Notes: generated by a model not told the origin, from the sequence alone. Shown: positions 18,156 through 26,976, counted from the first letter of the stretch. The stretch: 64,000 nt of DNA from Gloeocapsopsis dulcis (GCF_032163395.1 NZ_CP119968.1:1845501-1909500); one strand, 5' to 3'. Numbers and translations are program-made.

Positions 18156-20138
18156 GTGTCAAAAAGCGATCGCCAACCAGTTCAACATATACTATTAGTT
18201 GAAGATGAACGAGGCAAACGTACCATCAACTTAGAGGCGGCCACCTATTCAATAGGTCGCGATTCTAGGAATTCAATCGTACTGTACTCTAAATTGGTTT
18301 CTCGTCAACATGCCATTTTACTCCGAATAGCAATTCCTGAAACTACTAGCTATTTATTTCGGCTGATTGATGGCAACTTACAGGGATATCGCAGTACTAA
18401 TGGATTAATTGTTAATGGGAAACAATCATTCTCTCACGATCTTCACCATGGCGATGTCATTTTATTTGGAAGAGAAGTTAAAGTCATTTATTATGCTTCT
18501 CATCTAGAAAGTTTAGATTTTTTAGTATCTAGTGAATCCTGCCAAATTGCTAGATTAAATTCAAGTGATGTGTCAACAGTTATAACCTCAAGATATGAAG
18601 CAGAAAGTCCTACTGATTCGGTACTTGTTCGATTAGCTTCTTTTCCTGAACTTTTAGCAAATCCAATTATTGAGATTAGTTCAAAAGGAAATGTTATTAC
18701 CTATCTGAATCCTGCAGCAATTATAAAATTTCCAGACTTGCAAGAAGCACAATTACATCATTTAATTCTAGACGGCTTACTTTCCCAAGTTGAGAAGAGC
18801 CAAGAGAAATTTTTTGTGCGTGAGGTTGAATACAATAATCAATTTTTTGAACAATCTATACAATACATAGCAGAAAGCGATCTTGTTAGGATTTATGTTA
18901 TTGATATTACTGCGCGAAAGCAAGTAGAAGCTGCATTAAGACAAGCACATGATGAACTAGAAGCGAGAGTTGCGCAACGTACAGCCGAATTAAGTAAAGT
19001 TAATGAGCAGTTAAGGAAGGAAATTATCGAACGTCGGCGCATAGAAGAGGCTTTAAGAGATAGCGAAAAGCGTCTACAAGCAATTTTAGATAATTCCACA
19101 GCACTAATCTACGTCAAGAATGTTGACGGTCAATACATCTTGGTTAATCAGTGGTACGAAACAATTTTTCACATTAGTGTGGAGGAGATTAAAGGTAAAA
19201 CTGACTATGAATTATTTCCTGAAAAAATAGCGGCTATATATCGAGCAAACGATCAATATGTACTTGCAGCTAGAACTGCCTGCGAATGGGAAGAGATCGT
19301 GCCTCAAAATGATGGTAATCATACATATTTGTCAATTAAATTCCCCCTTTATGATGCTGCTGGTATCCCTTACGCAGTATGCGGAATTTCTACAGATATT
19401 ACTAAACGCAAGCAAGCCGAAGAAAATATGCGCAACGCACTAGAAAAAGAAAAAGAATTAGGCGAACTTAAATCTCGTTTTATTACAATGGCATCGCACG
19501 AGTTTCGGACTCCTTTAACTACTATTTTGTCTTCTACCGATCTTCTAGAACGTTATAACCACAAATTTACTGAAGAGAAAAGAATTAATCATTTTCAGCA
19601 AATCAAAGGTGCTGTCAAACATATGACTAGCTTGTTAAATGATGTGTTGCTCATCGGTAAAGCCGAAGCCGATAAACTAGAGTTTCAACCAACAATGATT
19701 AACCTGGAAGATTTTTGTCTTAGTTTGGTTGAAGAACTACAAATTACAACTAATAATCACATCATTGCTTTTTGTAGCCAAGCGCAATCTCCAAATGTTT
19801 GCCTTGATAAAAAGCTGCTACGGCATATCCTGACTAACTTAATTTCAAATGCAATTAAGTATTCACCTCAAGGTGGAACTGTACACTTTGAGTTAGTTTG
19901 CGATCGCACAACAGTTGTTTTTTATATCCAAGATCAAGGAATTGGGATTCCTGAAGTCGATCAAACTCAATTATTTCATTCATTTTTTCGTGCTAGCAAT
20001 GTTGGCACAATTTCAGGTACTGGGTTAGGGCTAGCGATTGTTAAAAAATCCGTAGACTTACACAGTGGCAAAATTGCTGTGGAAAGTAAACTTGGAGTAG
20101 GCACCAAATTTACACTTACACTTCCATTAAATAACTAG
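18156..20138 (+). CDS. FHA-PAS-PAS sensor histidine kinase
   Basis: 660 residues from a GTG start (the frame reads MSKSDRQPVQ). An FHA domain occupies about 22-115 (YSIGRDSRNSI, KLVSRQHAIL, the RSTNGLIVNG type loop), a phosphothreonine-binding module. A weak PAS-like segment comes next, a coiled coil (ARVAQRTAELSKVNEQL), a second PAS at about 300-420 (YVKNVDGQYILVNQWYE), then HisKA with H448 in SHEFRTPL and an HATPase ending SGTGLGLAIVKKSVD. The kinase half is clearly paralogous to that of the upstream LOV kinase, whereas the sensory half differs. No membrane segments. A receiver gene follows ten bases downstream. Confidence 0.88.
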   Translation: MSKSDRQPVQHILLVEDERGKRTINLEAATYSIGRDSRNSIVLYSKLVSRQHAILLRIAIPETTSYLFRLIDGNLQGYRSTNGLIVNGKQSFSHDLHHGDVILFGREVKVIYYASHLESLDFLVSSESCQIARLNSSDVSTVITSRYEAESPTDSVLVRLASFPELLANPIIEISSKGNVITYLNPAAIIKFPDLQEAQLHHLILDGLLSQVEKSQEKFFVREVEYNNQFFEQSIQYIAESDLVRIYVIDITARKQVEAALRQAHDELEARVAQRTAELSKVNEQLRKEIIERRRIEEALRDSEKRLQAILDNSTALIYVKNVDGQYILVNQWYETIFHISVEEIKGKTDYELFPEKIAAIYRANDQYVLAARTACEWEEIVPQNDGNHTYLSIKFPLYDAAGIPYAVCGISTDITKRKQAEENMRNALEKEKELGELKSRFITMASHEFRTPLTTILSSTDLLERYNHKFTEEKRINHFQQIKGAVKHMTSLLNDVLLIGKAEADKLEFQPTMINLEDFCLSLVEELQITTNNHIIAFCSQAQSPNVCLDKKLLRHILTNLISNAIKYSPQGGTVHFELVCDRTTVVFYIQDQGIGIPEVDQTQLFHSFFRASNVGTISGTGLGLAIVKKSVDLHSGKIAVESKLGVGTKFTLTLPLNN

Positions 20139-20148
20139 GTACAAATAA

Positions 20149-20853
20149 ATGAAGAAAATTCTTGTTATTGAGGATGAACCTCCTGTGAGAGCTAATATTG
20201 TAGACCTACTTGAGTTTGAAGATTTTGAGGTTGTGAGTGCAGAAAATGGCTTTCTCGGTGCCCTATGGGCACAAGAACATCTACCAGACTTGATTATTTG
20301 TGATGTAATGATGCCTGAAATCAACGGATATGAAGTTTTGCATGCATTGCATCAAGATCCGATGACAGCAACAATTCCGTTTATTTTCCTCACCGCCATG
20401 GCTGACAAAGCTGATATCCGTCATGGAATAGAACAGGGCGCAGATGATTATCTGACAAAACCCTTTAGTGCAGATGAGTTATTAGGAGCGATCGCAACTC
20501 GGTTAGCTAAACACGAAACCGTGATGCAACAGTACAATCAAGAACATCAACGCACCATAGCACTGCAACAACAATTACACGAACTTGAGCAATACATCGA
20601 TAGCAAGGACGAACTTTTGGAAGATTTCCAGCAAAAGTTGCATCGCGTTGTTTCCAAACTCAATTTAGCACTTCATTTACTGAAGAAGATACCACAAGGA
20701 ATGCCACAAGAGCGTTGCTTAAAACTTTTACAAACAATATGTGTTGACGAAATTGCCTTATTTAACAAAATGCCTGCACTAGAAAATTTTATATCTTCCG
20801 AAAATACAAACGTTTTACATCAATTCCATCTCGTGGATGATGACCCCAATTAA
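20149..20853 (+). CDS. Stand-alone receiver protein with coiled-coil tail
   Basis: 234 residues. The receiver (1-122) has D52 in LIICDVMMPE, Thr in FLTAMAD and Lys in YLTKPF. The rest is helical (EHQRTIALQQQLHELEQYI, then a leucine-rich segment) without a DNA-binding or enzyme domain. The receiver resembles that of the upstream REC-GGDEF-EAL protein (shared ILVIEDE, EFEDF and GADDYLTKPF blocks), as expected if the two kinase-regulator pairs arose by duplication. It is probably the partner of the FHA kinase, acting by protein contact. The output is unknown. Confidence 0.85.
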   Translation: MKKILVIEDEPPVRANIVDLLEFEDFEVVSAENGFLGALWAQEHLPDLIICDVMMPEINGYEVLHALHQDPMTATIPFIFLTAMADKADIRHGIEQGADDYLTKPFSADELLGAIATRLAKHETVMQQYNQEHQRTIALQQQLHELEQYIDSKDELLEDFQQKLHRVVSKLNLALHLLKKIPQGMPQERCLKLLQTICVDEIALFNKMPALENFISSENTNVLHQFHLVDDDPN

Positions 20854-21152
20854 GCAAATCTACTTTATCGTTCAACCGTGAGAAGACTCTCGACAAGTCG
20901 GGAGATGAATTACGGACAGAGTCTTTACTTCTTATGCAAAACCCTGTATAATTAGATACAGAGGCAAGGTAATCAACCTCTTTAAAAACCTTAGTCACCT
21001 AACAGGTAAACGCTGCACCTTGACAACTGAATCTATCGGGTTCTACTTTGTTGTTCCAGTCGTGTACCTAGTACACACCTGAAAGTAGGTAAAAGATTCA
21101 CAGGAGCTGGACGAACAGTACACGCGCTTTAAGCTAAATCAAACAAAGTTTG
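20854..21152. other. Non-coding stretch upstream of an IS200/IS605 end
   Basis: About 300 bases with no open frame. A hairpin CTCTCGAC-AA-GTCGGGAG (with a G-T pair) lies near 20888-20905. The stretch may be the decayed body of the insertion sequence whose right end follows. I found no intact transposase domain in any frame. Confidence 0.4.
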
Positions 21153-21293
21153 CATTCTGCAACTACGGTCGGGCAGACCGAAAGTCAACGCGAAGGCGCG
21201 AGAACCACCTCTGGTCAAAGTACCGCAAGGGGCTTTAATTAAGTGGACTCGTTGAACTAAGAATCCCCCGATTTATCGGTGGGAGTGTCAAGA
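21153..21293 (+). mobile_element. Right end of a decayed IS200/IS605-type (tnpB) element
   Basis: A 29-codon frame at 21153-21242 reads like the polar C-terminal tail of a cyanobacterial TnpB (TVGQTESQREG, TTSGQSTARG, stop). Then comes a subterminal hairpin at 21265-21283: CCCCCGAT, a two-base loop, then ATCGGTGGG. One T is unpaired three bases from the 3' foot, a shape known from IS200/IS605 ends. It is followed by AGTGTCAA. In live elements the tnpB 3' end and right end also make the guide (omega/re) RNA. Here the rest of the gene is missing. Confidence 0.6.
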
Positions 21294-22040
21294 ATGAATA
21301 CTGCGGCTGATTCATGGGCTAGCCCATCCTCAAATATCACTTTGTCTAGTAACGCAGTTCATGTCTGGCGCGTTACATTGGATGTCCATGCAACAATCGT
21401 CCACAGTCTTTTTGCGACTTTGTGCGCCACAGAAAAGCAACGGGCAGAACGTTTTTACTTACAATTACATCGCGATCGCTTTATCGTTGGTCGTGGTGTA
21501 CTGCGGCAAATACTTGCAAGCTATCTCCAGATTCACCCCAGCGAAATTAACTTTAGCTACAACTCCTACGGTAAACCAAGCCTTGTTGTCGCCGATGCAG
21601 AACCTTTACGTTTTAATTTATCGCACTCGCAGGAACTCGCCTTAATTGCAGTTACCCAAAGTTATGATATTGGAGTCGATCTTGAATCCGTCCGCAGTGA
21701 TTTTCCCTGCCAGCAAATTGCCGAGAGATTCTTTTCACCAACCGAAGTAGCTGTACTGCGATCGCTGCCACCAGATTTACAAACAACAGCCTTTTTCACC
21801 TGTTGGACGCGCAAAGAAGCTTTTATCAAAGCGACAGGAAAAGGGCTATCACTGCCATTAGACACATTTGATGTTTCCCTCATTCCAGGAGAACCCGCCA
21901 AATTACTATACACTGCTTGGGATGAATCTGAAGCCCAGCGCTGGGCACTGCAAGAAATTATTCCTGGTTTTGGATATGTGGGGGCGATCGCACTACCTAA
22001 CAAGGACTGGGATCTCAAGCGGTATCAGTATAATGTGTAA
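21294..22040 (+). CDS. Sfp-type 4'-phosphopantetheinyl transferase
   Basis: Attaches phosphopantetheine from CoA to carrier proteins. With the ATG at 21294 it has 248 residues. Family motifs: RFNLSHSQELALIAV, the Mg-binding IGVDLESVR, and FFTCWTRKEAFIKATGKGL. It belongs to the Sfp/HetI type and would activate fatty-acid, polyketide, peptide or glycolipid carriers. A GTG at 21279 is also in frame, but it lies inside the hairpin of the IS end. The GGGAG of that hairpin foot (21281-21285) sits eight bases before the ATG and could be its ribosome-binding site. Any promoter must lie in or before the IS remnant. Confidence 0.9.
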   Translation: MNTAADSWASPSSNITLSSNAVHVWRVTLDVHATIVHSLFATLCATEKQRAERFYLQLHRDRFIVGRGVLRQILASYLQIHPSEINFSYNSYGKPSLVVADAEPLRFNLSHSQELALIAVTQSYDIGVDLESVRSDFPCQQIAERFFSPTEVAVLRSLPPDLQTTAFFTCWTRKEAFIKATGKGLSLPLDTFDVSLIPGEPAKLLYTAWDESEAQRWALQEIIPGFGYVGAIALPNKDWDLKRYQYNV

Positions 22041-22141
22041 TTATTTATCTCTCCTTGTTCCTGTGCTCACTTCTAAATTGTGCTAGCAATGAACTAAGAC
22101 GTCCGTTAAAATCTAAATCTGCATCAAAATCTAAAAAAGCA

Positions 22142-23275
22142 ATGACAAGGAACGGCATTGGTATTCGCACAGCGCAACTACGTTCTCACCGAGTTGTCGG
22201 ACAGATTCACGTTTACGATGGTGCCGGAAAAGGTAAGTCTCAAGCGGCTTTAGGCGTCGTTTTACGGTCGATTGGATTGGGAATCAATTCTCGTAGCGCT
22301 ACCCGTGTTTTGTTACTGCGGTTTCTCAAAGGACCAGGACGTGCTTATGATGAGGATGGAGCAATTGAAGCACTACAACAAGGTTTTCCGCATTTAATCG
22401 ATCAGGTACGCACCGGAAGAGCAGAGTTTTTTGGTGCTGATGAAGTTACCCGTTTTGATCGGCAAGAAGCACGACGCGGTTGGGATGTTGCTAAAGGCGC
22501 GATCGCTTCAGGTTTATATTCAGTTGTGGTGTTAGACGAACTTAACCCAGTGTTAGATTTAGGATTACTTCCAGTTGAAGAAGTTGTCCAAACACTCAAA
22601 TCAAAGCCAGAGGAAGTTGAAATTATTGCGACAGGAAGAGGTGCGCCACAACAACTACTAGATATTGCCGATTTACACTCGGAAATGAAGCCTCACCACC
22701 ATGCAACAGCCGCTGAACAAGGAATTTCCGGAATTGAAATTTACACGGGTGCAGGTAAAGGTAAATCGACTAGTGCGTTGGGTAAAGCCTTGCAAGCGAT
22801 CGGTAGAGGAATTAGTCAAGACAAATCACACCGCGTTTTGATCATGCAATGGCTTAAAGGTGGCAGTGGTTATACTGAAGATGCAGCGATCGCAGCTTTA
22901 CAACAGTCATACCCCGCCTTAGTCGATCATCAACGTTGTGGGCGCGATGCCATTGTTTGGCGCGGTCAACAGCAAGAGTTAGACTATGTAGAAGCAGAAC
23001 GTGGCTGGGAAATCGCCCGTACAGCGATCGCTTCTGGTTTGTATAAAACGATCATCCTTGATGAACTCAATCCCACAGTCGATTTAGAGCTGTTACCAAT
23101 AGAACCAATTGTTCAAGCATTACTGCGTAAACCCCGCGATACTGAAGTTATCATTACAGGGCGTTGCCATAATCCACCAGCCTATTTTGACTTAGCCAGT
23201 ATTCATTCTGAGGTATTCTGCCACAAACACTACGCAAACCAAGGAGTCGAATTAAAACAAGGCGTAGATTTTTAG
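22142..23275 (+). CDS. Tandem-domain CobO/BtuR-like corrinoid adenosyltransferase-type protein
   Basis: 377 residues from ATG 22142, giving the MTRNGIGIRTAQ start seen in cyanobacterial homologs. The frame also opens 29 codons earlier at a TTG. Two copies of the CobA/CobO P-loop fold lie in tandem. The first has IHVYDGAGKGKSQAALG and VVVLDELNPVLDLGLL; the second has IEIYTGAGKGKSTSALG and TIILDELNPTVDLELL. Each ends in an ITGRG/ITGRC strand. CobO enzymes adenosylate cobalamin precursors. Whether the double form does so is not established by sequence. Both P-loops are intact. No cobalamin riboswitch was seen upstream. Confidence 0.85.
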   Translation: MTRNGIGIRTAQLRSHRVVGQIHVYDGAGKGKSQAALGVVLRSIGLGINSRSATRVLLLRFLKGPGRAYDEDGAIEALQQGFPHLIDQVRTGRAEFFGADEVTRFDRQEARRGWDVAKGAIASGLYSVVVLDELNPVLDLGLLPVEEVVQTLKSKPEEVEIIATGRGAPQQLLDIADLHSEMKPHHHATAAEQGISGIEIYTGAGKGKSTSALGKALQAIGRGISQDKSHRVLIMQWLKGGSGYTEDAAIAALQQSYPALVDHQRCGRDAIVWRGQQQELDYVEAERGWEIARTAIASGLYKTIILDELNPTVDLELLPIEPIVQALLRKPRDTEVIITGRCHNPPAYFDLASIHSEVFCHKHYANQGVELKQGVDF

Positions 23276-23302
23276 TAGTATCGAATACATCAAGGTGCAA
23301 TA

Positions 23303-23410
23303 ATGGAAAATACTCAAGTTCTCGATCTCGTGGCAGGTGGGTTAGCAGTCGTGATTCTCATCGGCGGCTACTTAATGATGTTCACTGATATCTTGACAAA
23401 AAAGAAATAA
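23303..23410 (+). CDS. Small single-span membrane protein (35 residues)
   Basis: A short frame, MENTQVLDLVAGG then a hydrophobic helix (residues 7-28), ending DILTKKK. An AAGG lies about eight bases before the ATG, and the gene fits neatly in the gap between two same-strand genes. The shape (short N-terminus, one membrane span, lysine tail) resembles the many small subunits of cyanobacterial thylakoid complexes. It does not match the Psb, Pet, Psa or Ndh small subunits I can recall, so no name is given. Confidence 0.55.
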   Translation: MENTQVLDLVAGGLAVVILIGGYLMMFTDILTKKK

Positions 23411-23446
23411 TGTGAATGTAGCGCAGGTGTCTCGCCTGCAAGCGCA

Positions 23447-24331
23447 ATGAACTATCAAAATCAACGATCGCACAAGCGATCGCTCCAAGAATACTTGCGC
23501 GGAATTGTGGGAGGACTTTTATTTAGCTTGCCTTTACTTTACACGATGGAAGTTTGGTGGGCTGGATTTATTACCCATCCTCTACGTCTACTGATTTACG
23601 TTCTTGCTACTTTTAGCTTGTTACTCGGTTACAACCGTTATGGTGGTTTACGTCGCTCAGCAAGTCCCTTGGAAGTCGCGATAGATTCGGTAGAAGAAAT
23701 GGGATTGGGATTAGTGATTGCGGCAGTATTTCTTTGGCTACTGGGACGAATCACTGCTGATATGACTCCAGATGAAATCGCGGGCAAAATTATCATTGAA
23801 GCCATGACGGTTGCGATTGGTGTTTCTGTTGGTACAGCACAGCTAGGCGGGGGCGAAGGCGAACAGCAAACAGATAGTGGGATGAAAAGTGACTCATCAG
23901 CCGATCCCGAGGCCACACCTTTTCTCACAGAAAACAACGGTGACTTCAGCGGACAATTAACAATTGCGTTGTGTGGTGCAGTACTATTTGCCGCGAATGT
24001 TGCTCCTACTGAAGAAATTATTCAGATTGCAACCGAAAGTAATTCATGGCGACTTGTAGGCTTTGCCCTTGTCTCCATGATTTTAGGAGCAATGATTCTG
24101 TTTTATAGTCACTTTACCGGCACACAGCAGTTCTCCAAAAAACGTGGCATTCTCAACGTTATCTATGGCACAGTCGTTACTTATGCGATCGCCTTAGTTG
24201 CTTCCGCAGCAATTTTGTGGTTTTTTGGGCGCTTTGATGGTATGGCACCGATTACTTGCCTAGCACAAACCGTTGTTTTAGGGCTGGCTGCAACGTTAGG
24301 TGCTTCAGCGGGAAGACTTTTACTGCAATGA
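23447..24331 (+). CDS. TIGR02587 family integral membrane protein
   Basis: 294 residues with about seven hydrophobic helices in two blocks (about 18-135 and 165-293), separated by an acidic, Ser-rich loop (residues 143-165). LPLLYTMEVWWAGF near the N-terminus and PTEEIIQIA in the second half are recognisable blocks of this uncharacterised family, also called DUF2391. The next gene starts within its stop codon (ATGA overlap), and the pairing with TIGR02588 is usual for the family. The function is unknown; a transport or membrane-organising role is speculation. Confidence 0.82.
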   Translation: MNYQNQRSHKRSLQEYLRGIVGGLLFSLPLLYTMEVWWAGFITHPLRLLIYVLATFSLLLGYNRYGGLRRSASPLEVAIDSVEEMGLGLVIAAVFLWLLGRITADMTPDEIAGKIIIEAMTVAIGVSVGTAQLGGGEGEQQTDSGMKSDSSADPEATPFLTENNGDFSGQLTIALCGAVLFAANVAPTEEIIQIATESNSWRLVGFALVSMILGAMILFYSHFTGTQQFSKKRGILNVIYGTVVTYAIALVASAAILWFFGRFDGMAPITCLAQTVVLGLAATLGASAGRLLLQ

Positions 24332-24714
24332 AACAACTAGAAAAAAACTGGTTAGAGTGGATTGTGTTTGCGGTTAGTCTTGTCCTAGTTATTGGAACAT
24401 TAGGATACTTAGTCTACGATGGCGCAAATACAGGAAACTCACCTCCTAGCTTTGAATTTCAACTTGGGCAACCGCAGCCGCAACAAAATTACTTCGTTGT
24501 ATCAGTATCTATAACTAATCAGGGCGACGAAACTGCTGAGGGTGTTCTTGTCGAAGTTGTCTTAGAAAGTGATGGAACTGAACAAGAAACAGCAGAATTT
24601 GAAATTGCCTTTTTACCAAGACAATCTACTCGTGAAGGTTGGGTAACATTTAAAACTGATCCGCGCACTGTAGATCAAATGTCAGCACGGGTAATGGGTT
24701 TTGAAAAACCTTAA
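24328..24714 (+). CDS. TIGR02588 family membrane-anchored protein
   Basis: 128 residues from ATG 24328, which overlaps the upstream stop codon. A longer frame to 24256 would overlap the TIGR02587 gene deeply and is not credible. One membrane helix (about 12-32) anchors an extracytoplasmic beta domain with immunoglobulin-like spacing (FEFQLGQ, YFVVSVSITNQGDETAEGVLVEV, REGWVTFKTDP). Uncharacterised family, probably partner of the TIGR02587 protein in the same membrane complex (inference from conserved pairing and translational coupling). Confidence 0.82.
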   Translation: MKQLEKNWLEWIVFAVSLVLVIGTLGYLVYDGANTGNSPPSFEFQLGQPQPQQNYFVVSVSITNQGDETAEGVLVEVVLESDGTEQETAEFEIAFLPRQSTREGWVTFKTDPRTVDQMSARVMGFEKP

Positions 24715-24761
24715 ATGAGGATGAGAAAGAAGTAGATTCTTCTTGGCTTCTAGCATTAAAC

Positions 24762-25972
24762 TAGTAGTCCACCACGAAAGTTATGACAGAGAAGTAGGAG
24801 GATATGAACGTTGAAATTTCGCTCTGGCATCAGTAGCAGCAAAGCGCCAATCAATCTTAGCTTTTTGTTGATTACGTTGTTGCGGCCAGGCGGCAATTTC
24901 TTGGCGTAAAGTTTCAACATCAGGAATGCGTCGTTCTAAGCATTGACGAGATAAAACTGAGATTTCAATCTCAACTTGGTTTAACCAGCTACCATGCTTA
25001 GGGGTGTAATGAAATTCTAAACGCTCAAGAATTCTTCTAGCTTCGGTTGGGGGGAAGGTCGCATCCAAAGCAGAGGGATGATGAGTGTTGAGATTGTCTA
25101 AAACAACTCGAATCTTGTAAGCTCTAGGAAAATGGAGAGCAACCATTGCCTTCATCTGATAGGCGAAGTCTTGTTTAGTACGGGTGGGAGTGACTTCGAC
25201 GTGCCGCCAGCCATAGTGCAAAGCATAATAGATGAATAAGTTTCCAGTTCCTTGGCGTGAGTATTCATAGTCAACCCGGACTGGCTGTCCTGGTTTTACT
25301 AGGAAAGGTTCTTTGACATCAGCTAATAATTGGTAGGGTCTTTCATCAAAACATACTATTGGGTCAAAGGGGTGAACAGGTTCAGCATATAAATACAATA
25401 AGTCTTCCATCCGCTACACATATGGGAGCATCTATTTGTGGAATGCACCATTGTTGTTTGAGCCTAGGTTTGATTTGGTTTTTTTCAGTGTCATGCGAAC
25501 TGTTTCATCAGAAATGCTCTCTACTACATCAAGAGTTACTCAAGAGTTAGCCAACAATTGCATAGTCCAACAATTGCGTCCCTCTGGTGGGTCAGAACAA
25601 GCCTTCGCTATCAGCAGAGCTTCAGCTTGAGGGCTAAGTTTTCCTGGTCTTCCTGGACGAGGACGTTCCCCTAAGGCTAAACCGACTCCTTGTTCGACAT
25701 ATCTTTGCCTAGTGCGGTGAATAGTTGACTCTCCTACTTTCAAGATGTCTGCAATTTCCTGATCCTGATAACCTTCATCGGCTAACAATAGAATCTGTGA
25801 GCGTTTAAATACACGCGAGGAATTTTTGCCTTTTTTAGTTAAGTTGAGTAGCTCGTCACGTTCTTCTTCAGTTAATTTAACTGCATATTTAACTAGCATG
25901 GCTTTTTGAGGGCATTTTTCTCATACTCTCAAACAACTTTTTACTTGTCAAAATTAAGTTGGTGGACTACTA
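24762..25972 (-). mobile_element. IS630-family insertion sequence, inactive
   Basis: Ends are TAGTAGTCCACCA on the left and its reverse complement TGGTGGACTACTA on the right. The outer TA at each end is the expected TA target duplication of the IS630/Tc1-mariner group. Length is about 1.2 kb, normal for the family. The only content is one minus-strand transposase gene, which is broken. The element lies between the TIGR02588 gene and the next plus-strand gene and interrupts no recognisable reading frame. Confidence 0.88.
24781..25899 (-). pseudogene. IS630 transposase, disrupted
   Basis: The N-terminal part (25899 to 25540) has the helix-turn-helix region (YQDQEIADILKVGESTIHRTRQ) and the linker RPGRPGKLSP. 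The C-terminal part (from 25410) has the DDE fold: Asp in VCFDERPYQ, Asp in VVLDNLNTHH and Glu in WLNQVEIE. In between, frame comparison shows a TGA at 25540-25542, a shift near 25470, a shift back near 25425, and a TAG at 25414-25416 where the family has Trp. All four lesions together rule out a simple programmed frameshift. The catalytic triad itself survives. Confidence 0.88.
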
Positions 25973-26145
25973 GGAACCTTATTTTTCGCTTTAAAGTCTG
26001 GATAGATAACAGTGTTTGATACTAATTTGCTACTCGATTGCATCAAATCATACTGAGAAGCAATCTCCTGTATTTGTTCTTAGCAATGATGGCAATTTTT
26101 GAGCATGCGAAACGGTAAGTTCGTTCTTAAAGGAGAACGTTTGAT

Positions 26146-26841
26146 ATGAATCGTGTTAATTCTTGGCATTCTGGAACAGCTGCATTTATGGCACTTGCCG
26201 TAGCAACTAGTACTATTACTCCTCTCCTCTTATCAACTCCTGCAGCTGCGCAACTCTTTCCTCGGCAACCTTATCCTTCCCGAACCTACCCTTCACCGAC
26301 TTATCCTTCTACTACACAAGTTACAATTCCAGTAGGCACGACAATTCCAGCGCGGTACGATGAGGCTGAAAGAATCGTTGTCACTCCTAATGAAACAATG
26401 TCTTTAACCTTGACAGTAGCAACGAATATTATTAACCGCAGCAATACTGTATTAGTTCCCGCCGGCAGTCAAATTGTTGGACAAATCCAACCTGTTTATG
26501 GTGGTTCACAGTTTGTGGCAAGAGAACTTGTGTTGCCAAATAACCGACGGCAGAGTATTAATGCTTCTTCAAGAGTATTTAGCCAAACTCAACAAATCAC
26601 CAGAGGTTCCAACACGAATTCGATCTTAAAAGGTGCAGCTATTGGCGCAGCAGCAGCAGCAACAGTTGCAGCAATTACAGGCGATCGCGCGATCGCAACT
26701 GAAGAAGTTCTGGGTGGTGCTGGATTAGGAGCATTAAGCGGAGTTTTACTTGGTCGTAGACGTGCTGAAGTTCTTGTCATCAATCCTACGACAGATCTTA
26801 ATCTGACGCTTAACTCAAATTTGCCACTGTCTACCTACTAA
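26146..26841 (+). CDS. Secreted hypothetical protein with Pro/Tyr/Ser repeat
   Basis: 231 residues. A signal peptide ends near PAAAQ (residues 1-36), followed by a YPSRTYPSPTYPST repeat, then a beta-rich domain (VTIPVGTTIPARYDEAERIVVTP, TVLVPAGSQIVGQIQPV) like the conjugal-transfer TrbI/VirB10 barrel fold seen in other cyanobacterial envelope proteins. A Gly/Ala-rich segment follows (ILKGAAIGAAAAATVAAITG) that could be a membrane helix or glycine zipper. An AAGGAG precedes the ATG. Function unknown, probably cell envelope. Confidence 0.7.
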   Translation: MNRVNSWHSGTAAFMALAVATSTITPLLLSTPAAAQLFPRQPYPSRTYPSPTYPSTTQVTIPVGTTIPARYDEAERIVVTPNETMSLTLTVATNIINRSNTVLVPAGSQIVGQIQPVYGGSQFVARELVLPNNRRQSINASSRVFSQTQQITRGSNTNSILKGAAIGAAAAATVAAITGDRAIATEEVLGGAGLGALSGVLLGRRRAEVLVINPTTDLNLTLNSNLPLSTY

Positions 26842-26976
26842 GTTGAGAACCAGTTAATTGAACGGGCAGGCAGGAGCCTACCCCACATCTTAAAGCTAAT
26901 CATCGCTAGACTCCTTAACTCCCAATTATGCATACACTGAAAAGTGAGTAGCTAGTTGTCTGATACGAGGGAGCTG

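Noticed and set aside
20854-21293. Group II intron or structured riboswitch upstream of the PPTase gene
   Set aside because: No domain V-like hairpin or intron-encoded protein; the hairpin and end sequence fit an IS200/IS605 right end better.
21662-22018. 118-codon frame antisense to the phosphopantetheinyl transferase gene
   Set aside because: Shadow of a well-supported gene; Ser-rich composition and no motif.
24781-25899. Functional two-frame IS630 transposase made by programmed frameshifting
   Set aside because: Two in-frame stops and two opposite frame changes are needed to restore the protein, too many for one recoding event.
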